From the NCBI GenBank assembly GCA_900239685.1, contig OENT01000684.1, positions 21,795 through 85,794 of the forward strand: a stretch of DNA of 64,000 nt. The letters are read 5' to 3'. The translations under genes and the position numbers were made by a program. This DNA is from Rotaria macrura. Its lineage: Eukaryota > Rotifera > Eurotatoria > Philodinida > Philodinidae. Below the pieces are notes generated by a model, which was not told the origin of the DNA, made no database searches, and was given only the letters and a program-made list of their open reading frames with translations. Shown here piece by piece: positions 24,984 to 36,293 of this stretch (the stretch's first letter is position 1; the number at the start of each line of letters is the position of its first letter).

Positions 24984-27057
24984 TTTAAATAATCAAGTTC
25001 AAAATCAAATAAAAACAGCAACAATATAAATGCTGATCTACAAGAAAGAGAGAGTGAGAGAGAGAGAGAGAGAGATAGAGAGAGACCCTAAGCTATGTAC
25101 AGAAGATTTTTTTTTCGCGTTTTTTTCTATGTACATATTTCATCGAACTACTTCTGCTGTCATTTAATTATCGTACATTCGAGGTTAATGTTCGAAACCA
25201 CAATTTTGTGGTTTTTCATTCTATTCTATGTCAATGTAAGTTGCATAAAACCGACAGCAAAAAAAATCATTTGATGCACGCGTATGTGGTTATTAATTTA
25301 CAATCTCACACTCGGTCACACGCTTATACACATAGACATACGTAGATCGATTGCTAGCGATCGAACACAACTACTATCATCACCATTAAGAGACAACAAC
25401 GGCCACGACGACCACGACAACGGCGACAGTTCTTAACAATAGCAAATATATACACTACTTCATATTTATGTTCGTTTAAATTACATTGAAGAAAAGAGAG
25501 AAAAGATGAAGAAAAAAAAATGAGTGTGTAAAGTAAAAAGCGACGACAACTAAATACCCATATCTTATGCTTCATCTCAAGCGTATCGTTTTTGATACGG
25601 CGAATATTAAATGAGCGAAGAAAATGGAAAGAAAGAGACGACGAGAGAGAAAGACATAAAGTGACGACACACACACACACACACACATACAGATAGATTA
25701 ATGCTCCCTTCATTATAGACATGACCAATAAAATGAATAATTGAAAATAGCCGATGTGTTTGTTTTAAAGACGCGCTAGACTTTGTACCTAAGGTACATT
25801 ATTAATGTACATTTCGTTACATATCATGATATTCATTGTTTATATCATGTCAGTTAAATATTATTATTATTTAACAAAAGCAGCAATGCTTATCAAGTGC
25901 ATATGTTTTGAATGGCAAGGTTCTTTCTTTCGAAAATAAAAGATACCCTTGAAAAGCAGAGCATTTCAATATAGATATTTGCAAAGGATAACTATATGAT
26001 ATCTATCATAGAGGAGAAAAATCTGAATATACACGTAATTATTAATATGAAAAACATAATTAATACTTCTATAAGAAAAAACCTAATAAATACGTATTTA
26101 ATGACTTGTTATCTGTCGGCTGTGTACGTAATACAGTAAAAATATAATAGTATTAATAACCTACCTGTCTATGTGATATTGTAATTAGACATTATTTTTT
26201 TTAAAGGATATGACCTATTTTTAATCATATGAAACAAAAGATAATGTTCATCATCTCATGATAGAGAAATAAACCCGAAATGTTGCACATAGCGAGATGT
26301 TTTATAATATAATGAATGAAGTACATATGTGTTGTATTTTTGCAATACATGCGATACGGACTCATCTCTACGTACGATATGAGTTGGTTAAACTACAAGA
26401 GTATCTTCTTCTTCTTCTTCTTCTTCTTCTTTTCTTTTTTTTTGCTTGGTATATGTTGAATTCAGTCAAGCATGACCGATCCTTGTCTGTAGTACATTTC
26501 ACTTTTTTTTCTTTTGTTGCTTTTTTGAACGAACACCAACGAAATTGAAAGGTTAAAGAGAAGCAAAAGATAAAAATACATATTATTCGGTGAGGTATAT
26601 CTCCGCTCAAACTAAACAATAGTGTTACACCACAGATCATTGTACAGCACATGCATATAATAGGAGTGCCTCTATTGCTGCCTTGTCCTAGGTTTCTTGG
26701 TAATGAAGAGAGAAAAAATTTGAAGGATAAATACCACTTAGACAAGGCTATTAATGTGTACGAATGTATATAGAAATATGTATATATATATATATATATT
26801 GATACCTAAATGGCAAAATTTAATGAGTCCCATCATTTATAGTTCAGGGATGATTTAATTGATAACTGAAGACAATTCAAAGATATTTTTGTAAGATGTT
26901 ATAAACGAGTACATGCCTATTTGTCTTAAAATTTTTAATCGAAATGCTTTACGGTTAAAATAGAAATACATTTAAGAACAACCGAATAATAAAAGATAAA
27001 AGTTCTATGAAAATTTATTATAATGAACGGAAATAAAAACGAGAAAAGATCGATTGA
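24984..27057. other. Intergenic with microsatellites
   Basis: Between the 5' end of the His-rich protein gene and the 3' end of chitin synthase. Microsatellites: GA repeat at ~25047-25085, AC repeat at ~25670-25687, CTT repeat at ~26403-26431, TA repeat at ~26779-26800. The GA tract just upstream of 24983 lies where a 5' UTR or promoter would be. No coding exon seen. Confidence 0.45.
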
Positions 27058-30000
27058 CTATGTCATACGAAGACGACTTTCGTCAGCAGCTTCTTGTACA
27101 ACTGGATGATCAAAATAATCGATGGGAGGTTCAGTGTACACATCTTCGAAATCATCATCATCATCATCATCATCATCGTCGTCGTCGTCGTTACTATCAT
27201 GTTCATCAACATCATAGTCAGGACTATGAACATCTTCTTGTTCATTGATCACAGGTTCCATTTGAAATGTTACGCTTTGTTTTGGTACTTTAGCAACAGA
27301 TGGTACAACTAATTGTATATCTAATTCTTTTAATACTTCAGCTACTTCTTGACTAGTCATACCGGCTATATCTGAACCGGGTTTTAATTTATATTTTCGA
27401 TGTTTTTCAAATAATTTTGTACTTGCTAAGATTTCAATAAATGTTCCCCAACGATGTAAAAGCATTGTGACAAATTGTATAATCATACATGATGCAAAAA
27501 ATGTCATAAATAATAAGCCTAACAATTGTACTTTTGTACCCGGATGTCCAAAGAGTCGGCCAATATCAAACATTAATTCTGTAAATTTTGTTGCAATATA
27601 TTCCAATTGAAATTGTAAAATAATCCAAATGGCATTGAGCATAAAAAATGCAAAACCAGCATTATTTCTTAGATTAATTAAATCCGATTGAATACGTCGT
27701 TCTTCATCCGCATCTTTATCGAGAGGATCTAAATATTTCGATAGTAATTGTTGCCAAAATGTTATCTCATCTGTATGAAGGTAACCAATAACGGATTCAG
27801 AACCAAGCCATGATAAGTCCGACCAGAATGGATTAATCATACTATTTCGAGATTTATTACATATTGATATCGTTGATGTTGTATTCAATGAATAATTATT
27901 ATTTGAATTACTTTCACCTGATACAATAAGTGAATCTGCAGGCATTGTTTCACGTACACCAATATCTATGTAGAAACGAATATTACTGAGAGAAATTATT
28001 CGATTAATAATTAGAAGAATTTAAAATTTTTAACGAGCCATAACCTGATGTTAGAGATAATTGAATTGCATACGAATTCTATTGTGAAGACTCGAATATC
28101 GAGTATGAAGAATTTCAATTCTTTCATGAAGATTTTACAAAACATTTTCGATTGTCATTTCGAACTTGTCGAGATAACAAATTGATTGTAACTGAAACTA
28201 CGGATAGAGTGATAAGAATACTTTGTTAGACGAAGGCTACGATGTCAATCAGTTTTTTTTCACACCTATTATTTATAGTGTTTCACTTTGTATTAAAAAA
28301 GCTATTAGCGCAATACCGTTCGAGATTAAAAATGTGAAACACAATGTAATTGCTTTCAATATTCAAAGAAGTCTTGCTGTCTTTCATGAACTCTGCTAGT
28401 CATTTCTCACTGAACCACTAGATCTACAATGAAGAAGTAGCTAATCTAGTCTCATCAGAAATTAGTGACATACAATCACTCATCCTGTACCGAAAATCCA
28501 TGACGTTCAGTGATGCCTTTGGACGCCGTCTATCTGACGGGGGATTCGTTTTAACACTTCAACATTCCTTTCAGATCGTGTTTCACAATATGATCATAAA
28601 TCTTATAGTATTTGAAAAAAATTTCAGTTCAACATTCGTCTAAGTATATTGGAAAAGGCATATTGATATACGACGTCATCAATCTCTATAGCTCCACATT
28701 TTTAGATTCTCTACATTCAAATCGTCAATAAATGGAGATAATACCGTTTATTTTTTTTGTATCATGACTGGAATTTTCTCGATTGAGTTTAGTAATTATT
28801 TGTTGTAATAACATTTCTTGTCGTTTAGCTGCCGGTCGAAAAACATTTTCAATAACATCACCCATCTGATGAATAAATCCACGTTGTCCATCACTATTGT
28901 TACCCCAAAGCATATCATTGAGAACATCAGTTGTACGACGTTTTTTCGAATCTAAAGACAACGTTTATGTTTTCAAAATAGAAATAAAATACATCAATTC
29001 AATTGTTGTTTTACCTGATGTAATACTTTGTTTTTCACCGGCTTTATTAGGTTTTTTCGTTTGAACAATGTCAATTGTTTCTCGTGTACCCCATGATACA
29101 ACATGTAGATTACATAGAGCATACGTAACAAGTAGAAGATAACCACCAGGTATTGTTACAAGATAAAGAAATCCATGAATTAAATTAAACATCTCATTTG
29201 GATGAAGTACACCAGTGATCATAAATGTAATTGCAACACTCGGTAAAAATACTGCACTAGGATCTAAGAAACCAGATTTAAGAATTTGTGCTGCTGTTGC
29301 TACAAGTACCATCGACATAACCAAAGCATAGATAGCTGAAATCCACGAATAAAATCCATTGAATAGACTAATTTCAATACTTCAACGATTGTCGTTTTCT
29401 ACCTGTCATTATAGCACCAATAGCAATTTGTGTATTTGATTTAGTTTTAAGACATACAAGTATATAGAATAGAGCTGGTAGAATTGATATAATATAGGAT
29501 TCAGCGATAGTTAATGTTGAAAAAACTGTACGTAATGCTGAAGCTATTGTTAATAGAATCGTGCCAGGTCCTAAAATAGTTGATACGAATAGAACGGCTT
29601 GATAGAACATATATAATTTTGTAATATTTTCATTGACATATGTCGTATGTTTAGTATCTTTAAGTAAATCAATAATGTTTGCCATTGTTGAAGGCATCCA
29701 TCGGCGACGTTGATTAAAAAATTCTTTGAATGTTTCAGGTGCATGTGTAAATGCATCAGACGCTGCACAATACTCAACACGATAACCTTGTTGAAGAAGT
29801 AATGTTGTTAACCAACGGTCTTCTCCTTGATTATTAAAAGAAATTAATTAGATTAAAGCAAAAAAAACAACAACATTATTGAGCATCTACTAAAGCATGG
29901 TAGTGTCTAGAATTCGATTCCATATAGATGTGCAGCAGCATAATGATTAGTAAGCATAGATGTCCATGGCGGCAGCGGCAGATTTTCTGTCGCGCTAAAA

Positions 30001-33000
30001 ATTTCATTTCTCATCTCTTTTCGTGTACTCAAAAAGTGAGTACACTCTAGAATCGGTCAGTGTGTCCGGCCGGCCGTTAACACGATAACTCTTTACAAAT
30101 ACATTCGATTGAGCTGAAATTTTGTGCACAGAATTCTCTGATGAATATTTCGGTCAAGTTCGAAGATGAGAAGGATCCGGCAAGAAATGGCTGAGTTATC
30201 GAAAAAATTGTCATTTTTCACCAAACAATCCCTGGGGTGGGGTACAGGGATTTTTTCAAAAAAAACNTTTTTCTCAGAATTATCCACAACTTATGTAAAG
30301 TGACTCAGTTTTTAACGCTGATTCCGAATCTGATATTAGTTTTGAACCAAATCATATTTTTCTAACAAAACATCGCCTGAAAATGCACAAAAACTGCATC
30401 TAGAAACAAAATTGTCTAGATATGTCTGAGATGACCAGTAGTGTGTGGGTTTCCCACGATACTTCATCCGTGCACACATTCAAGAATGACTGATTTGTCT
30501 CATTCACTTTTTGAAGTACACATAACTCTCGGACATAAGTCCGAAGTTTTCACATTTATTTTATATTAGTATTTCATCAAACAGGAATCGTTAACTCTGT
30601 ATCATATATATTACCTATTTTTTGTGAAAAAAGTAGATTTTATATAATTTTTAATGCAGCGGCAGCGGTTCTGTTTTAATACGTGGCGTCGTGGCAGCAA
30701 TTTTTCAAAAATCTCGGCGGTGCGGCAGCGGCAGATTGTCACCCGTGATCGACATCTATGTTAGGAAGTCAATAGGAAAAATTCAAAAGACTTGCCAATC
30801 TGTGTACTATACGGCTGTTTCATTAGATACTTATAAATTCTAATTTAAGATAAGACTTAATCTAATAGATTTGACTACGAATTATCGTGCCATCGATCAA
30901 TAATAATAAGCTCTATTTCTTCTAGAATCTTAAATATATCTTATTCTATAGAGAAAATCACATTTATCTACCTTGATCGTATTGTACATAATGTGATGCT
31001 TCAGTTGATTTATCTGCATAACGTCGCATAACATTATCGTCCATTAATGATGAACCACGAAAAAGTGAAAAACAACCAGGACAACAAAGAACACTGCCTA
31101 GTTTATGTTCAGCTGCTTTTTGAAGCCAATGACCAACTGCATATTCAAATTGTTGATACCAAACAATAGGTCCTAAACGATGTCATGAAATTTAAGCAAA
31201 ATTTTGTTTTCATTATCATCATTACCATCTCCTGTCGGATGAATTCGACCACAAGCTGCTGCTACTTTTGGATTCTTACGCATGCGATCAACAAGCAAAA
31301 GAACAGCTTCAGGTTTAAAATCAACATCCCCATCAAGTGCTAAGATGAATGTATTTTGAGCCTAAGAAATAATATTATATTCATTGTATGTCTTTAACAT
31401 TGACAATATATAGCATACGGCAATTTTCTTATCATCTGATAAACAATTTAAAAATTCACTGAATCCAATAAATTCTGTATCTAATCTTGCCGTATGTTGT
31501 GATACATTATGTCCACCATGTTTACGACGTAATAGTTTAAATGAAAGTAAATAATACATATACATCACCTAAACTAAATATGTTTTAACATTGTTGATAT
31601 GAAAAATTTCATTTGACTAACTTGACTCCATCGTTTTTTATGTCGAATTAAATTTTTATCTTTTAAATGTACAATCAAACGATTTTTTCCTGGTAATAAC
31701 CAAACAAGACGACCACCGTAGGGTGTCGGAATTTTAATTGGATCTTCAACAATTTTCTCAACACCATGAACATAACTATAAGGATATTATAAAATTTTCA
31801 ACAAAATAGAAAGAAAGACAAGTAACATACGCTCCAGCAACATTAACAGCAGGAACCAATTGTCGAACATAACGATTTGGTACACGATTTCCATTTTCAT
31901 CATCTTCAAATGCATCATCGAATAATACATGAGTTTCAAATCGATAATAATCTGGATCAAGAATACGTAGATTTTTTTGAACTGTTCGACGTGCATGTTG
32001 ATCAGAATCAAGTCTTTAACATACAAAAAAGCTGTTAGCACAATCCCTTACGGGATTAAAAATGTGAAACACGATGTAATTGTTTTTATCAGTCACAGAA
32101 ATCTTGCTTTCTTTCATGAACACTGCTAGCCATTTACTCATGATTTCTCACTGACCTAATAGATCTGGAATAAAGAAGGAACTAATTTACTCTCATCAGA
32201 AATTAGTGACATATATTCAGTAAACCTGTACAATAGATTGATGACGTTCCGTGACCCCATTGGGGGCCGTCTATCACTTGTGCGACGGTCTTCAATCCTC
32301 TCGGTAACGGTCTGTGGTCGTGAAACCACCTATCGATAACGGTCTGTGATGGTGGAACCACCTGTCTGTGACGGGGGAATCCCTGGTCAGTAACGGTCTG
32401 TGACGGGGGAATCACCGGTCGGTAACGGTCTGTGAGGGGGGAAACACCTGTCGGTAACGGTCTGTGGGGGGGGGNNNNNNNNNNNNNNNNNNNNNNNNNN
32501 NNNNNNNNNNNNNNNNNNNNNNNNNNNNNNNNNNNNNNNNNNNNNNNNNNNNNNNNNNNNNNNNNNNNNNNNNNNNNNNNNNNNNNNNNNNNNNNNNNNN
32601 NNNNNNNNNNNNNNNNNNNNNNNNNNNNNNNNNNNNNNNNNNNNNNNNNNNNNNNNNNNNNNNNNNNNNNNNNNNNNNNNNNNNNNNNNNNNNNNNNNNN
32701 NNNNNNNNNNNNNNNNNNNNNNNNNNNNNNNNNNNNNNNNNNNNNNNNNNNCACCCCAGGGATTGTTTGGTGAAAAATGACAATTTTTTCGATAACTCAG
32801 CCATTTCTTGCCGGATCCTTCTCATCTTCGAACTTGACCGAAATATTCATCAGAGAATTCTGTGCACAAAATTTCAGCTCAATCGAATGTATTTGTAAAG
32901 AGTTATCGTGTTAACGGCCGGCCGGACACACTGACCGATTCTAGAGTGTACTCACTTTTTGAGTACACAAAAATGATGATTTTCAATCTGTAACGATGAA

Positions 33001-35328
33001 AACATCATAGACCGTGAAATGATACGCCAACTAAACAACGTCAAAAATTGTGGCGAAATTTTCTGATTTTTCAACACTACAAACCGTAACCGATGTTCAT
33101 TCTAGTAACATCAATATGCTACATTTCAATTCGTTATTTGATTGTACTTAGAGATTTTTTGTTGTATCTTTCAATTTACCGAAAGATTGATTTAAGTAAT
33201 TGAACCATTTCATTTGTCGTTTCATGCCACATAGTTGCGCATACATAAATCATTGGTACGGGAAATTTTCTTTGCAATGTTAAATCAGGTTCGATTTGAT
33301 CTTTAAAATTAAGGACAAATTTTAAAATATCAGTTTGTAGACGAACACAATATTTCATCACCTTTCAATTCTGTTTCATCCTTTTGTTGTTTATTAAGTA
33401 ATAGATTTTGTTCGACAATAGCCGGTTCATAATACGGAAGAACAAATAATCTTTTATTGAACAAAAATTAAAACATAAATGAAATCAACAAAATCAATAC
33501 AAACTTGTAAATCATAGCTAATCGTTCAGTTGTCGGAAACCAAACATGACTCGTGATTTTCATTTTCGATAACCATAATAGTAAAAATCCAATTAAAGAG
33601 ATAATTAACAACTTAGAACCAAGTGCTATGACATAATCAATAAATGAACTAAATATAAACGTGTAAACATATTTGTTTACCTTGTGGTTTGTCAAGATAG
33701 AAAATATGGCCGATCGCAATTATATCTTGTTTATGTGTAAAACCTTGAGCAAAAAATAATACGATATAAGCAACTAATGTCGATAGTGTTAATGGTAAGG
33801 AAAAACCAAAACTTTGCATTAATACCTAAATTAAAAAAAGATATTTTCTAATTCTATATGTATATAAAATTAAAATTAAAATACTTTGCATGCAATACGT
33901 CCCGTATAATAACAAATACATGATGAAAGTATTTGTACGATTAAAGGTATATAAACTTCGAATGTAATACGAAAAAGATCTTCGTGTTCATCATAGATAC
34001 CTTCGCCAACAATACGACTTGCATTTTGATCATTGTAACCAATAGAAGTTTCTTCGAATATATTCAAATATAAATTCCTATCGATTGACTTTGGTAGAAA
34101 ATTAATAGCCGATATTATCAATACAATTATTTTCAAAAGACTCGCTGTTATGTAAATTTTTGGACGAGTCTTTTTCAATGCTCGTATACCATTGTGAAAC
34201 CATTTGAAGAAACCTTGTTTTGATAAATGTGTCTCAATAAAACTTTCCCAATAACCCAGAGATATAAGAAACAATGCTAAAGGTAATTGCCATTGAAATT
34301 GATTTGAATTAATCTTTTCATTTGTTGCAAGTATATACGGAATAAAACAAGCACTTAATTGCATCATAAATGATGCAATATCAGTTAGAAATGTTAACAA
34401 TTTCATTGTTCGATTGAGACCACGATGTGAAGAAAATAGATTTAATATTGCAGGTATTATACATACACCGTTTAATATGAATAAACTTGTTACATTATCT
34501 ATTGAAGGTAAAATATGAAAGATAAGTAATGATAAGCCAGCTGTATGACATGCTTCAACAATATGAACCTAAATTAAAATAGAATAAAAGAAATCTATAG
34601 ACAATACAATTGTTGTATTATAATATACCCATATTGTAAGAAGAAATGGTGGCGAATGTTTTATGCAAAAGATCGATAATAGAACACTATGTATAAATGT
34701 TAATAGATACGGTATACTCATAGCAATAATTAGAAGTATTTGCCATCGAATAATATATATCTTAGGCTAAAACAAAAAAAAGTAAAGTAAAAGAAAGCGC
34801 TATTGATTTATTTGAAAACATATTTATATTAACAAACTTGTTCGTGATTTCTGTACGCATTTATCATTGTAAATAGACTAAGTTTACTAACTACAGCCGA
34901 TGTTAGAACAACACAAAAGAATATAATATAAACGCATATTTTAACAATACGACGAAATGTAAGTCGTCGTTCTTTATTGGTACTTTGTTCAGCTTCATAA
35001 TGACGACTTGTTACATGTGCAACATCCCACCAGTAACCATGTTGAGTATTTCCAGACATACTACTATTCTTCCTAATCGAAAGAAGAACATCAAATTAGC
35101 AATCACTTGTTGTTCGTGTTGAATGAATTACAAGATTTACTTAGATTTAATTGATTCATTTAATAAACGTGCTGGATTTTGTGAAAAATTTACTTTTGTT
35201 GTCGATCTAGGAGGAGGTGGGGGTGGAGGTAACGGTGGTCGAGTTCGATGTATCATCCTATGCATTCTATTGTTATAAGCGCCGACCATTTGTGTTGGTA
35301 AATTTGTATATGTATTTTCTTTAAACAT
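27058..35328 (-). CDS. Chitin synthase (family 2 glycosyltransferase, animal type), 17 exons
   Basis: Exons: 35328-35141, 35072-34838, 34766-34629, 34568-33885, 33825-33681, 33625-33505, 33450-33362, 33300-33180, 32013-31831, 31775-31622, 31568-31419, 31361-31226, 31172-30972, 29825-29403, 29335-29015, 28951-28745, 27965-27058. All phases agree, giving 1467 residues. The enzyme polymerises UDP-GlcNAc into chitin at the plasma membrane. Multiple N-terminal membrane segments (exons 2-6) precede the cytosolic catalytic core. The core has CATMWHET, LALDGDVDF (~743-751), CGRIHP, GEDRW (849-853, general-base region) and QRRRW (887-891, product binding). A second membrane cluster follows, with the animal chitin synthase signature SWGTRE (~1070). 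After it come a soluble region, two more hydrophobic segments, and an acidic tail with 13 consecutive Asp. Exon 1 encodes a poly-Pro N-terminus. Expected roles in a rotifer are eggshell and jaws (inference). Confidence 0.95.
28293..28550 (+). repeat. R2 repeat, copy 1, in a chitin synthase intron
   Basis: About 260 bases starting AAAAAAGCTATTAGCGCAAT and containing GATTAAAAATGTGAAACACA and CTCATCAGAAATTAGTGACA, ending near CGCCGTCTATCTGACGGGGG. The same series of words occurs at 32029-32290. It lies in the 28952-flanked large intron between exons 16 and 17 (27966-28744). There are no open frames. Type of element not identified. Confidence 0.75.
29955..30760. mobile_element. hAT-like element in chitin synthase intron 13, split by an R1 insertion
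   Basis: The ends are CATAGATGTC and GACATCTATG, perfect 10-bp inverted repeats. Flanks TTAGTAAG (29947-29954) and TTAGGAAG (30761-30768) match at 7 of 8 bases, as expected of an aged 8-bp hAT target duplication. Inside, GCGGCAGCGGCAGATT occurs near both ends. An R1 copy (30023-30558) sits within it, so this element is the older insertion. All of it lies in the intron between exons 13 and 14. Confidence 0.65.
30023..30558 (-). repeat. R1 repeat, copy B (reverse orientation), nested
   Basis: Full-length R1 copy opposite to copy A: it begins with the GTGTACTC hairpin end and finishes CGGACATAAGTCCG, then AGTTTTCACATTTATT. There is one ambiguous base at 30267. It is nested inside the hAT-like element and inside a chitin synthase intron. 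Confidence 0.85.
32029..32290 (+). repeat. R2 repeat, copy 2, in chitin synthase intron 8
   Basis: Second copy of R2, in the same orientation as the one at 28293, beginning AAAAAAGCTGTTAGCACAAT only ~15 bases from the acceptor of exon 9. It ends at GGCCGTCTATCACTTGTGCG and runs directly into a minisatellite. Confidence 0.75.
32283..32474. repeat. Minisatellite, ~32-bp unit
   Basis: About six imperfect units with the core GGTAACGGTCTGTGACGGGG and then GAATCACCTGTC; one unit is shortened. The array runs into an assembly gap, so its true length is unknown. Confidence 0.8.
32475..32751. other. Assembly gap (277 N)
   Basis: A run of N inside chitin synthase intron 8, bordered by the minisatellite on one side and a truncated R1 copy on the other. 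Open frames crossing it are artefacts. Coding exons on both sides join in phase, so the gap probably hides no exon. Confidence 0.95.
32752..32969 (+). repeat. R1 repeat, copy C, truncated by the gap
   Basis: The last ~218 bases of R1 in the orientation of copy A, from CACCCCAGGGATTGTTTGGT to the hairpin end at GAGTACAC. The missing part lies in the gap. It occupies the same chitin synthase intron as R2 copy 2. Confidence 0.85.
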
Positions 35329-36197
35329 CTACGTTTATGTCTACTGTCTGATTACGTTTGACACAAGTGCAACGGACGAATACAAGAAAGAAATGAGATG
35401 TATGATTTAACACTTCTATCTATTTTCTAGTCAACCGTCGCTCGTTCTGTTAAATTAGTCACAATGGAGAAAAGCCTAGAATAGATAACTGTTTGTTGTG
35501 CATAACCACAAGTTTGTTATTATTCTATATAAACTAGATAAGATATTTGAAAATGCTCAGACTAATCACAATATTAGTACATAGATAAAAAGAAACGAAC
35601 GATTTTTTCGATCATTACTGAATATAAAATCTCATGTGAATAATAGGCTGATTTAATTCTATCGATGTTAACTACTAATTCGAAAAAGAAACGATTTCCA
35701 TATGCTGAGAAGATGACCGAAATTTCTCTCTATTGAACACTTTCAGTGATGGATATAATAGCATACTTTAATGTTAATCACCACAAAACCTAACTTATGA
35801 CAATTTAAAAAGAGAACACCTGCGAGACCATCGAGGCAATCGATAAAATCAACATTTTGGATTTGACATTCTCATCATGTTGAACATCATCTAAAACCTC
35901 TAAGTCCAAATTTTTAATGCATTTGGTTGAACTAGTGAAAAGTTACCTCAATTTTACTGACAAATGCTTACGAATATAATCAAACATAAACAATATAAAA
36001 TTGTGTTATTTTAAAGCAGCAAATGATTGAGAAAAGTTTTAGTGTAATGTTCCAAACAAAATTACCTATATAGATATTATATTTGTATAGACTGATAGAT
36101 AATTATTTATGAAATACTATTCTTCATTAGCAATTTTTCAAGTGAAAAGTGGTTGGATATTTTTCACTATATCGACTGTCATTCGGTCATTTTTAGG
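35329..36197. promoter_or_regulatory. Upstream region of chitin synthase
   Basis: AT-rich DNA 5' of the chitin synthase start. The promoter must lie here, but I cannot identify a core element. No gene seen. Confidence 0.35.
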
Positions 36198-36293
36198 ATT
36201 TCCACAACACAACTGACCTGAGGGGTACCAGGGAGAAAAATTCCTTCTAAATATAGGTGAGAGGGAACCCCAGGTCAGTTGTAGTGTGGAAAT
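36198..36293. mobile_element. Tiny foldback element (96 bp)
   Basis: The left arm ATTTCCACAACACAACTGAC is answered on the right by the reverse complement, GTCAGTTGTAGTGTGGAAAT. The arms continue through GGGG/CCCC with few mismatches, giving a nearly complete hairpin of ~30-bp arms and a ~30-bp loop. It could be a minimal MITE. No clear target duplication. Confidence 0.65.

Noticed and set aside
32203..32898. Several 110-180 codon frames across the N run
   Set aside because: Mostly X residues from the assembly gap and minisatellite; artefacts.
33176..33361. Apparent frameshift in chitin synthase between exons 7 and 8
   Set aside because: A 61-base GT-AG intron (33301-33361) restores the frame exactly, so there is no frameshift.
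33626..33680. Apparent in-frame stop after exon 5 of chitin synthase
   Set aside because: Using the acceptor CATAG at 33626 instead of the upstream TTTAG gives correct phase and sequence (ALGSKLL).
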